Source of the DNA: Litoditis marina
Taxonomy: Eukaryota; Nematoda; Chromadorea; Rhabditida; Rhabditidae
DNA length: 64,000 nt
Reading direction: 5' to 3'
NCBI GenBank assembly: GCA_964036275.1
Contig: CAXIWQ010000277.1
Location: 1 to 64,000, forward strand
The notes below the pieces were generated by a model, which saw nothing but the letters and a program-made list of their open reading frames with translations, did no database searches and was not told the origin of the DNA. The position numbers were made by a program, and so were the translations under genes. Shown piece after piece: positions 1 through 10,760 of the stretch (the first letter of the stretch is position 1; each line of letters starts with the position of its first letter).

Positions 1-70
1 TGTAGGACCTCGGTTAGACGAATCGTGTGCACTATTTTCTAATCACTCGTTCTCGCAGAGTATGTACACA

Positions 71-215
71 CACCCGCTAACTTGTGCGAATAGTCAAATT
101 AATTTAGAAAACGGGCTTCTAGCTTGCGTGTTCTGGGAACACTTGACAATTTCAAATGAAAAATTGTATTTTTATGTAGCAACGGGTTACTAGGAATAGT
201 CACACTTTCCTGGTA
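71..215 (+). repeat. Short inverted-repeat MITE, family 1, copy a
   Basis: The ends are loosely inverted: CTAACTTG...GAATAGTCA at the left and AATAGTCACACTTTCCTGG at the right. The interior has an AAACGGGC block and an ACACTTGACA block. The same order of blocks recurs at 8431-8592 and 29272-29423, and inverted at 18315-18456. This is a dispersed non-coding element about 150 bp long. The superfamily is not assigned. The rest of 1-591 holds nothing else I can support. Confidence 0.6.
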
Positions 216-591
216 TTGGCGAATACGGATCCCGTTTTTGGATTTGTTTTGACTATTTGGACAAGTTAACTGGTATATGGCCGAGCTGCTGAGCCGGCTG
301 AAATGAATGAACCTAGTAACACGTTCAGCTTGAAAATGGGTGTTGAATCGACTCGTTCAATTATGTACGGTTTCTTTTAATTTTGAATATTGAATAAATC
401 CCGTTCGAAAATCATCGATGCAGTTCTGAAATAAAATGCTCGTCTTGTAAGCGGGGCCTCCACACTTTTACTTCCATTTTTGTTCTCGAATCGAACCACC
501 AATGTGTACTCCTCGATCTATTCTCCATCTCCTATACCTACCCATATTTTGAATGTATGTCAACATGTTACCTACTTTATCATGATTACAG

Positions 592-699
592 GCAAGACCG
601 CGCGTGTTGGGCCTGTGTACTAGTCAAGTTCCTGTGCAACGCTTGACCATTGCTCCCAGACGATCCCGATCTATGGAACAAAGGCCGTTCAGACGCTAA
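592..699 (+). CDS. Possible terminal exon of an unrecognised gene
   Basis: A good acceptor (ATGATTACAG) precedes an open frame of 35 codons ending in TAA at 697-699. The peptide is rich in Arg and Pro and ends near SRSMEQRPFRR. An upstream segment at about 499-554 ends at a GTATGT donor in matching phase, but no start codon is visible for it. An alternative reading uses a rare GC donor at 695 and joins the exon at 2953 in phase. I prefer a separate gene end, because the 2958 ATG looks like a gene start. No family is recognised. Confidence 0.25.
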   Translation, partial: ARPRVLGLCTSQVPVQRLTIAPRRSRSMEQRPFRR

Positions 700-2218
700 G
701 TACATAAGTACGAAGTTCACTTTACGTACTATTTGTTTCTCTCTTTCTCTTACACGAGTAGTTTTTTGTTGATTTTTAGTTATTGTCAGAGCAGGGATGA
801 TCAGAAAATTCTCCGATCCATAATTCTTTATTTACGATCCAACCCAAACTCAATTCATTATTCCTGGTTTTCATTAATCACGATAATACGAACCCACGTG
901 CAAGTCGAGGTGCTGCAAAATAATTTATATTCCTCGATCCTAATCTCATTGTTTTACTTGGTACTTGGTTGCTTTCAGTCGGGCGGCAGAGACACTAGAA
1001 CTTTTTTTGTTTTCTTCAACTAGACGTATGTATATAACTGTGTTCCTGCTTCAATATTCTATCCCATCTTGTCGAATCTTTTAACGACTTTCGAGAAGTT
1101 GTAACTCTATTTTGATATCCAGCTACCACACATACGGTACGTTCTCCAAATGGAACGTAGATAGATTGCCGTAGGTATTTGCAGTCTGAGGTGAATATTT
1201 GTCTATGAACACCTATATGTTTTGCACGTTGTTTTTCCGTCAATTTAGAATAGAATAGAATCGAATGATTTATTTTGAATCATGAATGAGTTCAAAAAGG
1301 GAATACAGAAAAAGGTAAATGCGAAATGATTCGATAAAGTCCCAGCGAAAATATTCCGAAAGTGGCAAAAGTCTTCGGTTTCCTCCCCAATGTCTGCAGT
1401 GTTTGATGAACACGTTTATCTTGGGCACGTTTGCTAGAAAGAAAGTACGTGAATACGATAAACAAACAATACTATTCAAAAGATAATGCAATTTGAAGTA
1501 GCTCAGAGATATTTTCTTTTTGAGATGCGCAGCAAAAAGTTTCCCAGATTGCAGGCTAGTAAGTCGAGTAGGCAGTTTTGGATACCATTTGGCTACCCTA
1601 ATGAAAAACGAGTTTTCAACTGTCATGCTAGTGAATTTTGGTAAATCAAAAGCGAAACCATTACAACTATTCGAGTTCTGTCTTTCTCCACATGGACGAA
1701 AAGATAGGTACTCACTTAGGTCAATGGTCACTTCTTGCTTCGACATTTTGTGCAGCAAAATCAGTTGTTTCGAAACTTTCGAAATATCTAATAAAAATTC
1801 ACTCGAGACGGTTACTTTTTCCAATAATAGTTGGCCACACTATTGAATATATCACATTTGTATTTGTCGCCGTTTTATGGCATATCTCCATATTATATGT
1901 ATATGCGACTCTTGTTACGAAACGCACTTGTTTTCAGATCGACTGCTTTCGGACCAAACCTATAAGAACTGAAACATCCGAATGAATACACCGAAATAAA
2001 TAAACTGTTGATGTTTTGGTTGAAAATGTCCGACTTGGTTTGAACCGAACTCTCTCTTTTGTAATAGTGTTCGTTTCGATTCACTGATTGGGTTCGGTCC
2101 GAAAGCAATACCTACTCTTCGTAGGACCGACTCTTTCTGAAAGAGTCGGTCCTGGGAGATTTTACAGTGACATGTATTCGTATGTATTATTCGGGAAACA
2201 TTCATGTATGCTCTAATC
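700..2218. other. Gene-poor stretch
   Basis: I see no exon chain with supporting splice sites here; the ORFs are in AT-rich DNA and lack context. It holds a perfect 15-bp inverted repeat with a one-base centre at 2123-2153 (AGGACCGACTCTTTC and its complement). An AGAATAGAATAG...TTTATT...TCATGA segment near 1250-1320 resembles one near 11765-11815. Confidence 0.5.
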
Positions 2219-2642
2219 ACTAGGTCGCGCCTGCGCTACCTGGCCTACCGCCCGCAAAACGCCGATTTTAACAAAACATTACTATACTAGTACCAGTGCT
2301 AAATAATGTTAATTATGAACATGAAAGTAGTATCTGCTGGGAATAGAAGACATGTGCTCACTTTCAGAACATCAATATATACATTTTGAGAATTTAAATT
2401 AATTTTGGTTTTGGTGTAATTTCAAGCCCATCGGAGTTTAAAATAAAAGCTTTACTCCTACAATAGGTGTTTTTTAGAACTGCATAGATTATTTACGGTT
2501 TTTGATGAGTTTTGAGAAAACTTATTTATTATCTGCGCGCGAACCGCCAGCAACTCGCGCGCAGCACGCCGGCGCTCCGCGGAGCTCTTATTCGCCGGCG
2601 AAACGCCTAAGTCCGCCCGCAAAACGCGCTATGAGTCCTGTG
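2219..2642. repeat. Diverged GC-ended MITE, CGCCGGCG family
   Basis: GC-rich ends flank an AT-rich centre. The right end carries CCGCCAGCAACTC, ATTCGCCGGCGAAACGCC and a terminal AGTCCTGTG. The left end has CCGCCCGCAAAACGCCGAT. Order and motifs match the better preserved copy at 5804-6290. The left boundary is uncertain because it no longer shows the CACAGGATTC terminus. Confidence 0.55.
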
Positions 2643-2957
2643 CGGAGAGTCGTTCCGGGTTCCGGTTCGCTTTCTGCTGAGCGTCAATTATTTCAGCTCA
2701 GGGATAGCGCGCTCCAATCAATAGGGTAGGGTTTACTGTAGCAGTCGAAGTTCGAACAAATAATATTGTGATTTAGATTTATTGTGTGGGCTGTTCATTA
2801 CGTTTGTAGCCAGTACTACTTTATTTGAAATTTCATTAAACTTTACGCTATGCTTTTCTTTCAAACCTTCATATGATTATCATTCCAACCGTTGCTATCG
2901 CTCTTGTCGTGAATATATAATTGGCGGGTATATTTATTGCTTCGTTTTACAGTGGTC

Positions 2958-5199
2958 ATGATTTCGGACCTGTCTGGAGCTCGAACGCCGGATATATCGT
3001 TGTCTACTAGCCGCATTTCGACTCTGCGCAGAATAAATACCCAGTTAACGCCAACACCGAGGACTAATCTGCACGTCGTACACTCGAATGAATCGTAAGT
3101 CAGCTAGTTTCATCCGCACTGTTTATAGTATTCTATATCCTATATCTTCATGGTGAAGTTAATCTCAAGCCTTACTATTATGCGGTCAATTCCAGAGGAG
3201 ACCTGGTCTTTCTTGGTAAAATAGGAGACCAGGTCTCTTTTTGAAGGTTATGAGAAAGAGACCAAGTCTCTTTTGTGGAGACATAGTCTCTTTGAAAAAA
3301 GAGACTCGGTCTCCTCTAACAAGATTTTATAGACTTTTTTTAGTGAACAAAACACTCCTCTCCTTTAAAAAGACATGAGGTCTCTACTTATAGGACCTGG
3401 AATAGCCTTTGTATTTTTGAACTCTATTAAAAGTGACCGACCGTCTTTTTAGAGGAGACCAGGTCTCTTTTTCAAAAGAGACCAGCTCTCCTTAGAAGAG
3501 ACCTGGTCTCTTCTTCATAAACTTCAAAAGAGACCTGGTCTCCTATTTTACCAAAGAGACCAGGTCTGCTGTGAAATGGGCCCTATTATGTAAACGCCGA
3601 CAATTATTTGATAACTTGTTGGAGGAAGAATATAATTGTATTTAGAAGACACTATCTGGGACTCCGAGACGAGAAGATAGATGAACTCGTGGTACAAGGT
3701 GTTCTTCTATTTCATTCAGACATAGGAAGAAACCAATACCAGTTGAATGCTCGTTATATTCATTCCCCGTAGCCATAATCGACGAAATAACCAAGAAAAA
3801 GAGTACAAACATTTCGAACACGTAATGTATATTGGAATTGTTCCAGAATGAGTTTCTCGAACGGGTTTTATCTGTGAGTAACTTCTAGGTGAGCCTTTCT
3901 TCGCTCCCCCGGCTTCGTATGACTTTTCATCATTGTCCATCAACAATCTAGCCTTGGACAGTACTTCTCGTTCGCAGTTTAGAAGACATATGAATAAAAG
4001 CACTAAAATAATGGATTAACTAGGCTTTGTCATCCTGAATGGATATAACAAGGTAAGAGTGATTGAACAGATTTTTTTATTACTAATTTTCCATTTCAAA
4101 GAGTGCTCGCTAATTTTTGTATGCGTTTTTTCCGGAATCACCTTCATATTTCAATTGAGAGTTATCGGTACATTTTCCGTGTTGCTGTTTACTGGGTAAA
4201 AATTTCAGAATAAACATAACGTAACATTTTTGCATACAGTTGGAATTTACTGAAAGTTATTTAAAGATGCTATGATATCTTTTTCTGTATGCCCTGAACA
4301 CCGCCTCGCAGCGAAGCGAAGTCATTCAATAAATGAAATATAAAATAAATATGAAATACCTCCAGCTTGCATAGAGATAGAGCACAAGCTTTCCTCGTCT
4401 TTTCAGGTAGGCGACAACAGCGCTGTCAATCTTCTGCCTCTACTAGCAGAACCGCCTGAGGAAGGTACATTATTTTTATAATGTTTCGAAGAGGCGCGAC
4501 AACCTTAGCGAATATATAAAAGTTTTAGTTCAAATTCACTACTGTGAGTACGTCTCCTCCACAAATTATTAAATGTACGTGAAACAAAGAAACTTCGATT
4601 GAAAACGAAGCCACCTCAAATGGTGGCTTCACTTCCCCACAAGCATACAGGACCATTATTTTGAAATACAATTGCACTGTGCGCAACATACATCATTCCA
4701 ATGAATTTGTTGTGTATTCAGTGCGACCGTACCCTATTCTCGATGAATTTGGAGACGTTGAACTGCGAAGAATTCTTCCATATGACGCATCGATTGATCC
4801 CAATACTGTCGACTTTCTCTGGAATGAAATGAAAGGTGGAAAATGTTACAATCACACTATCTATCATGAAGATGACAACAAATATGTTTCGTATGTTTTC
4901 AGATATTGGCTGCGAAACTATGTTCAATGACGACATTATGAGCTTGACTAGAGGACTGTTCCACTACCCACCGGAACATTTCAAAAATGGTCAGTTTTTT
5001 ATCATTCATGTGCCTCCGATCTGAACTGCTAGATGAAGTTACAACTATCTGTTCAGAAATCAGTTCGTGGAACATGTTTAGCACTAAACAACTTGATTGT
5101 GTTGATCTGTTTGCGATACTCGTTCAGTTGATTGTTTCAGGGTTCACCAAGAAACCCACAGATCACTACTTTCGACCGTTCTATGCTCATTTGTACAGG
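2958..5199 (+). CDS. Unrecognised multi-exon gene, 5' part (seven linked exons)
   Basis: Inferred exons are 2958-3094, 3646-3698, 4024-4052, 4407-4464, 4644-4835, 4903-4989 and 5033-5199, all in agreeing phase and together encoding 241 residues. The ATG lies 5 nt after a TTTTACAG acceptor, as expected at a spliced-leader site. The N-terminal 45 residues are rich in Ser, Thr and Arg (STSRISTLRR, LTPTPRT) and look disordered and possibly phosphorylated. The following part looks folded and mixed alpha/beta, with Tyr/Phe-rich stretches such as YPPEHF and DHYFRPFYAHLYR. The 5' part of intron 1 holds a 400-bp MITE. The intron before the 4644 exon carries a perfect 9-bp hairpin at 4607-4630. The last exon ends at AGG|GTGAGT, so the gene continues. 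The next exon may be at 5492. I do not recognise the family and assign no function. Confidence 0.7.
3183..3582. mobile_element. hAT-like MITE built from GAGACCWGGTCTC palindromes
   Basis: Perfect 8-bp direct repeats CTATTATG flank it at 3175-3182 and 3583-3590, which fits hAT target duplications. The ends form an imperfect inverted repeat (GGTCAATTCCAG versus GGCCCATTTCACAG), followed by a better match around TTGGTAAAATAGGAGACC. Nearly the whole body is many copies of the palindromic unit GAGACC(A/T)GGTCTC in both orientations with short AT spacers. There is no ORF. It sits in intron 1 of the unrecognised gene. Confidence 0.8.
4259..4338 (+). repeat. Dispersed repeat (GCGAAGCGAAGT family)
   Basis: The segment AAAGATGCTATGATAT through CGCAGCGAAGCGAAGT to AATAAATGAAA recurs at about 48776-48856, and in part near 49710-49745. 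It lies in an intron of the unrecognised gene. It resembles the tail of a short interspersed element, but I cannot place it in a family. Confidence 0.55.
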
Positions 5200-5491
5200 G
5201 TGAGTATTGAGAGCCGGATTCGAACAATTCTAGCCAATCGGTTTAAATATCATGGCCAGTTCGTTTTATGATAGCCAGGCCAGAGAACATGACCCCGACT
5301 GTTGCTTAGCGATAAGAAAGTACAGAAGCACTCGTTAGGTGGGCGAGCAAGAAGAATCGCGCGCAGCGCGAAGCGCTGTACGTGATTTGACTTTGCCTCT
5401 CCCAATGCGAGCTTTTTATTTTTTGAAATAGTAATAGAAAACCTTTCCGAAAAGAAAATCACTGTTTTGATGGTTTGTGAATTTTTTTCAG

Positions 5492-5539
5492 TACATTTTC
5501 AACATATGTTCCAAAGGGCGAGCAAATCCTATGGAACTC
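5492..5539 (+). CDS. Possible next exon, running into a GC-rich array
   Basis: A strong acceptor (TTTTTTTCAG) opens a frame in phase 0 with the exon ending at 5199. It reads YIFNICSKGRANPMELRG and then enters the CGCCGGCGA array, where it stays open to 5869 with low-complexity Arg/Pro/Asp sequence. The first 16 or so codons may be real; the array part is more likely inserted repeat. I see no convincing donor or stop that belongs to the gene. Confidence 0.3.
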
Positions 5540-5625
5540 CGCGGCGACCCGCCGGCGACTCGCCGGCGAGGGGTAACCGGCGACCCGCTACTTGGCGACT
5601 CGCCGGCGACCCGCCGGCGAGTCGG
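5540..5625. repeat. CGCCGGCGA minisatellite, short array
   Basis: About eight imperfect tandem copies of an 11-mer of the form CGCCGGCGACT/CGCCGGCGACC. The same unit recurs at 5819-5912, 6180-6275 and 7807-8040, always next to AT-rich DNA. The unit contains the self-complementary core GCCGGC, so both strands look alike. Confidence 0.8.
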
Positions 5626-5803
5626 CATGTATCAACATTACGCTTCAACGAAAAAAGATAAAATTATTATTATTATTTTTACTTCCCTGAAATTGACATG
5701 TATCTGGGTTTATTCGAATCCTCTTCTCCAACTTTCTCTGTTACCCGCCCGCGCTAGAATTGAACCTACCCCCTATGTGCGGCACCGCCCCCACAAGCCC
5801 CTA

Positions 5804-6290
5804 CACAGGATTCCACCCGCGTTTTGCCGGCGAATAAGGCGTTTCGCCGGCGGAGTTAGGCGGAATTAGGCGGCGCCGCCTAATTTCGCCTAACACCGCC
5901 GGCGAAACGCCGATTTTACCAAAAAAAGTCATTAAGGGCACTAGTGTGCATTAAATTAGAATATGGAACATAAGACTAGCATATACTCACTTTCGCTAAC
6001 TTGTACCCACCATCGAAATAAAAATATCTACATTTTGAAAATAATATTAAAAAATAATTTTTATTCAATTTCAATGGTATCTTGATTTGTTCAACAAACC
6101 TAAACTTTTACATTACTTCATTTTGAAAGTTTCGACTAATTCAAGCTTTTTTGATCGATTTTGAAAACACATTTTCCTTATCCGCGCGCAAGCCGCCAGC
6201 AGTTTACCGGCGACTTGCTGGCGTTCCGCCGATGGCTTATTCGCCGGCGAACCGCCTTATTCGCCGGCAAAACGCGGTTTGAATCCTGTG
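5804..6290. mobile_element. GC-ended MITE with TA target duplication
   Basis: The termini are inverted: CACAGGATTC at the left and GAATCCTGTG at the right, flanked by TA on both sides (5802-5803 and 6291-6292). The inverted repeats extend inward through CGCGTTTTGCCGGCGAATAA. The centre (about 5915-6175) is AT-rich and non-coding. The TA duplication points to a Tc1/mariner-type source, though no transposase is seen. A diverged relative lies at 2219-2642. Confidence 0.8.
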
Positions 6291-6292
6291 TA

Positions 6293-7141
6293 CCCATTAT
6301 GCTGCTTGTTGTGATCCGTGAAAACCAAGCAATATGCGTGGCCCAGAGCCACATAACTGAACGAAATTAACAAGACAGAACTTTTGAAGGGAATTCGGTG
6401 AAATTTGTTTATCTAAACTTAATATTAATTATTATGATTAGAATGTGATAATATATAATTCTGAGCCAGTTTCAGTTGGCGGCTAGTGTTTTATCTAAAG
6501 TGCTTTTTACGTAAATTTAAGGTAGGTTACCGGTTCTGGCAGAGCCGCGTGATACCGTTTTTCTTCAACTAAAATGAACATCGTTTAGTTTTAGAAAAGA
6601 AAAGCGCAAACACCGAAGAATTAATCTATTTTTCGTCAATTTCTAGTGCAAATGAAATAGTACACAAATCAGTACCCGTTTTTCGGTTATCTAAACTGGA
6701 CTCCAGGTTTGTAACTGGTTCCTAGATTGAGATTACCAAACGGTTATTAACTCATATAACCTGAAAACGGTTACCAGAAACCGGTTAGATTATCAAAGCA
6801 CCAGGTTACTTATAGAGTTGTCACTGTTTTCATTGTCAATCAAATTGGATACAGGGATATTTCTTTTCTAAGTTTTATCTTTTACCGTTGATCAATAGTT
6901 CGAACGGAAATCATTAATCAGAACACGGTTAATGAGAACGTATTAACTACACCAGCCAGAAAAGGATTGTTCACCATATCAACAACCAACATTGAAAGGC
7001 AGAGGACCTTTCCAAAATTGCAGCCTAGTCAAATACAAACTAATCTTTCTAAGTTCGCAACAAATATATTTATAATCGGTTCCTTCTTTATCCGATAACA
7101 TATAACAAAGCTAAAGCTGATGCACTTTCATTGTAATTCAG
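6293..7141. other. Intergenic or intronic stretch with GGTTACC-rich sequence
   Basis: There is no coding signal I can support. GGTTACCGGTT-type words cluster at about 6525-6790; similar clusters occur near 23590-24190, 48232-48270, 49485-49530 and 51205-51330. This looks like a drifting simple-sequence family. Confidence 0.5.
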
Positions 7142-7349
7142 AACTGAATTCGCGCCATGCGTACACCTTCTCTGAACCACACACTATTTCGTTACGCGCG
7201 AATTCAAATGTCATCGGAGTTTGTGAACCAAGCCAAAGTACCGGACTTGAAACGGTTCAATACAATTTTAATGAATTACAATTATGTTTGTCATCATGAT
7301 CTTTGGATGTTTAAGTACGTAACTAAGATGGTATGTTGGTTAGGTCGTC
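7142..7349 (+). CDS. Exon-like segment with two competing readings
   Basis: An acceptor (TTGTAATTCAG) is followed by two open readings. In one, the exon enters in phase 1, runs 51 codons and stops at TGA 7297-7299; this would suit a terminal exon of the gene upstream. In the other, an ATG at 7157 lies 15 nt after the acceptor, as in a trans-spliced first exon, and runs 64 codons to a GTATGT donor after AAGATG at 7348. Neither peptide is recognised. The sequence cannot decide between them. Confidence 0.35.
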
Positions 7350-7806
7350 TGCCTTCAATTCACGTTCAGTTGTGTTGAACAAGGCATAACGTATTTCTGA
7401 GCTCATCGAACTCTTAACTTACTCCACCCTTCATAACGAGAGAATGGAAAACTTGCAACGATAAATTAAAGTCTACTCATTTGGGTGCGAATCTCTACGG
7501 ATGAAATTGTACCATTTTTTCGTAAACTCGTGATTCTTGAAATTTTTTCTACTTTCTAACTAACCTCTGTTCAACCATTTTCGAACTTCTAGCCATTTTT
7601 AATCTTTTCAGCTTTTCAACTCATTTTTTGACTTTTCAAGCTCTCGTCCAATGTTCCAGATGGAATAATGGGCAGAAAGTTCAACGGTTGAACAATATGT
7701 TGAAAAGTCGAAAATTCGGAATTTGGTCAGAAAGTTGAAGAATGAAAAAACGGTTAAAAAGTTGAAAAATTGATGAATAGTTGAAAAGTGAGTTTAGAGT
7801 TGATAA
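7350..7806. other. Gene-poor stretch with TTGAAAAGTTGAA-type repeats
   Basis: AT-rich, with repeated words such as GTTGAAAA near 7690-7795. No gene is supported. Confidence 0.45.
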
Positions 7807-8040
7807 CTCGCCGGCGAGTCGCCGGCGAGTCGCACAACTAAGGAGCAACTCAACAGTTCCGACTCGCCGGCGACTCGCCGGCGACTCGCCGGCGACTCGC
7901 CGGCGACTCGCCGGTGAGTCGCCGGGAGAATTCGCAAAATATTCCTGAATTCCGAGTCGCCGGCGGGTCCAAAGTGTCGCCGGCGACTCGCCGCCAAATC
8001 GCCGGCGGGTCGCCGGTGACATCCCGCACGCCGGCGACTC
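7807..8040. repeat. CGCCGGCGACT minisatellite, main array
   Basis: A tandem array of an 11-bp unit CGCCGGCGACT, most regular at 7861-7925 and degenerate outside it, broken by short AT-rich spacers. It stops about 20 bp before a 45-bp block that is identical to the U6 upstream region at 50436-50480. Confidence 0.85.
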
Positions 8041-8058
8041 GTCCTCCGATTCCAGAGC

Positions 8059-8103
8059 AGCTGTGCCGTATTTAGTATAGGTTCATGTATTAGTCGGACC
8101 AGA
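8059..8103 (-). promoter_or_regulatory. Orphan copy of an snRNA-type upstream element
   Basis: This 45-bp block is identical to 50436-50480, which lies 38 to 82 bp upstream of the U6 gene, the usual place of a proximal sequence element. It includes CTGTGCCGTATTTAGTATAG. Here no snRNA follows in the matching orientation: the sequence below 8059 is the CGCCGGCGA array. It may be the promoter of a lost or displaced snRNA gene, or part of a repeat that also covers the U6 promoter. Confidence 0.5.
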
Positions 8104-8430
8104 TGATAACAGATGAGTATTTTCTCTTTCCTGGAAAACTTTATCCATTTTGCAGAACAGATGAGTAATGTCTTTTTTATAGGGAAGCTTTTTCATATCT
8201 TAAAGGGGGTATCCAACAAAATAGAGATATTTTCAGTCAAACTCCTACGTAGAACTCTAGCTCCACACAAGTATAACCATCTTTCCCTGAGAAATAAAAA
8301 TGAAACACATTTACAAGAAATTGGAAAAATGAAAGTTCTTTAACCGACACTTTTTTCACCGTTTTTTGAAATCACGGCATATATATATTCTTCCAATTTT
8401 TTGAACGAATAAAACGTGAACCTGAACATA

Positions 8431-8592
8431 TACCAGCTAACTTGACCGAATAGTCAGATTTGTTCGGGAAACGGGCTCCGGTATCGTTTTTGAGAGACAC
8501 TATGACAGTTTTTGGCGTGAAATTACGAAATGTTTCCTCGAATTGTACTGAAAAACGGATTATGTTCGAAGACTAGTCACACTCTGCTGATA
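8431..8592 (+). repeat. MITE family 1, copy b
   Basis: It begins TACCAGCTAACTTGACCGAA and ends with CTAGTCACACTCTGCTGATA. Interior blocks AAACGGGC, GACAGTTTTTGGCGTGAAAT and AAAAACGG keep the order seen in the other copies. No ORF. Confidence 0.7.
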
Positions 8593-9184
8593 TATGACCT
8601 TCGATTTACTTTGTTCAGTATTCTAGGGTCAATGTTTACGTGATATTTTTCAACCGAAACTCTTTCACGGATTTTTGGAATCAGGACATATATATTTTCT
8701 TCCAGACTATTTGAATGAGATAAAACGTGTACGCACATGAAGAAAACGTGTACTCAATTTTCATTCACTATTTCCTGAGTAAATATTTACGTGCTATTCT
8801 TCAACCGTAAAATTATCCGTTCTACTCAATTTTGAGCGCTTTGAATTAGCTTTGTTCAGTTTTCTAAGTCACTTGTCACTTTTACGTGCCATTTATTCAC
8901 GTGTTTTTTCGTTTTTCAACCGAACCTTTTCTCACGGCTTTTTGGAATCTCCAACTCGCCACCAGATGTGAATTTGCATGCGTAATGAGGTCCCGGAGCG
9001 AAATATTCGCTGTAACATGTGTGTGGGAGGGTGTTCGCTCCATTCACATCGATCTGCCAGCTGTCGTGGCTATAGATTGCCAACCGGCTCACAACGCTGA
9101 ACATGCTTATTGATTTTCTAAGTTCGGTTTCAATGATATTTTGAGGTTTTGTCACTTATTTGAAATTTTGAGTTTAAATTATTC
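8593..9184. other. Gene-poor stretch
   Basis: Recurrent words (TTCAACCGAA, ATTTTTCACGTG-like) suggest old duplication of a roughly 120-bp segment between 8620 and 8945. No coding signal. Confidence 0.4.
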
Positions 9185-9192
9185 CTATTTCG

Positions 9193-9577
9193 GGGAGTAT
9201 TGTACAATTGCCCACCCCCCCCCCTTCGGCAAAAATACATTGGAAATGGTCTGTAGAAGAATTGCCCCCCCCCCCCCCCCCCCGGGAGGGGGGTGATTGT
9301 TCTACGTCCTAGTTTACTGCAGGGCTGAGCTTGGTGGGGGGTGATTGTTAAATAGGTCCGGGTATGTACAATCGCCCCCCATTTTCCATTGTGGGGGGTG
9401 ATTGTACATGTTCGACAGTGTACAATAGCCCCCCCCCCACAATTTACAATAGCCCCCCACCATTTCTCAAATTTCTCCAGGATTTCATTGAATGGGGGGC
9501 GATTGTTCCACGGGGGGGGGGGCGATAGGTAAGGGGGGGGGGGGGGAGGGGGGGGGGGGCGATTGTACATTTTTCCC
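9193..9577. mobile_element. hAT-like MITE built from G-run + CGATTGTAC units
   Basis: Perfect 8-bp direct repeats CTATTTCG flank it at 9185-9192 and 9578-9585. The termini are inverted: GGGAGTATTGTACAATTGCCC at the left matches the complement of GGGCGATTGTACATTTTTCCC at the right at most positions. The body is repeated units of the form GGGGGG(C/T)GATTGT in both orientations joined by long C or G runs. Non-coding. The homopolymer lengths may be unreliable in the assembly. Confidence 0.8.
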
Positions 9578-10677
9578 CTATTTCGTTATGATAAGCGAAA
9601 ACGACAACTTTTTTGAATCGTGCCGTGTTTGTAGTTTTATCCCCTTGTGTTTGGTCGTTATTCGAAAATCGTGCTGTGTTTGACAGAGCAAACTACAACT
9701 CAAGCTCGGTTACTTCCTATCAAGTAGTTATTCTCTCACCAGCCGCATCCTTTAACTTGTCTTTCTGGGCCCCTTTTCACAAATTCAAAATGAGCCCCTT
9801 CTCAACTCACACATCCCCATTTATTCACTAGGGAATCGCTTTTCATTTGGGTCGTACCATTCCGGCTGTCAGAAAAATTATGTTCTCCGCAGTGATTTCG
9901 CGCGTTTTTCATGCTATTTCCCTATTTCCGACGAGCAAACGGAAATAACCGCGCCTCGTCGCGAATTCTTCGAAAGCCGAACACAATTTCGTCACTGAAA
10001 TTCTAATCAACCAGTTTATTCCTATCCTTAATATAGACTATCACGGTCGTAGACATCGGGAATAAAGTCTTGCTACTATACGTGTTCCATTCGCAACACT
10101 GTCAAAACTGATATTTTCACTAGTTTTTATGATTTACTGATTTTTCAAGGTTCTACATATAAATGAAAGTTGCTTGTTGGACTCGCGAGTTTAATTTTTT
10201 CGTAGAAAATTTACACGACCCCTCATATACTCGGAGCAAAACCTGACCCGGTACTGCCCGGGCACCGAAACCTCATTGAGACTGCTGGCCGGAAATTAGT
10301 GTAAAACGGCTGTTTTTATTGCCCGGGCTGGGCCCGCACCCTGACCGCGACAGGTTTTCGGCACCGAAAATACCTTGACGGTGCATGATCCTTGACATAC
10401 CGAACGGAACAAATTTCGAAGTACGATATAGCTCAAACTTATCGGAACAACTAAGCTTAGGGCACGTCGTTAAGGTTACGTTTTTAACGAACATGCAACA
10501 AATAGCGTATTTTAGTTTTTGTTTCTAGTTTGATTTTCAGCAAATAACTCTTTCAGACAACATTGCAGATCCTAACTTAGCATAAGACTCTCATTTAGCA
10601 TAATGTTTAGGGCTAGCAGGTGCGAAGCATTAGGTTCCTGGTACAAATCCGGTATAGATAGATGTTGACCAATATTC

Positions 10678-10760
10678 AGTTGTAGTATAATCTGTCGTAC
10701 ACATCAGAACTTTCAAACCGTGATTTAAATGCGCTGGGATCAAACTACAAACACACAATA
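10678..10760 (+). repeat. TGTAGTTTGATC foldback repeat
   Basis: The left half contains GTTGTAGTATAATCTGTCG and the right half GGATCAAACTACAAACAC. The two halves are inverted around an AT-rich centre with a TTTCAAA block. It is one member of a family of about 90 bp with at least eight copies in the window. Confidence 0.65.

Noticed and set aside
1270..1824. 184-codon minus-strand ORF
   Set aside because: Poor composition, no splice signals or recognised motif, and overlapping open frames on the other strand; likely chance.
9236..9560. Long C and G runs as evidence of a sequencing fault or G-quadruplex array
   Set aside because: The runs sit inside an element with inverted ends and an exact 8-bp duplication, so the structure is real even if run lengths are uncertain.
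9130..9570. 146-codon proline-rich minus-strand ORF
   Set aside because: It is a translation of the C/G runs of a MITE and has no splice or start context.
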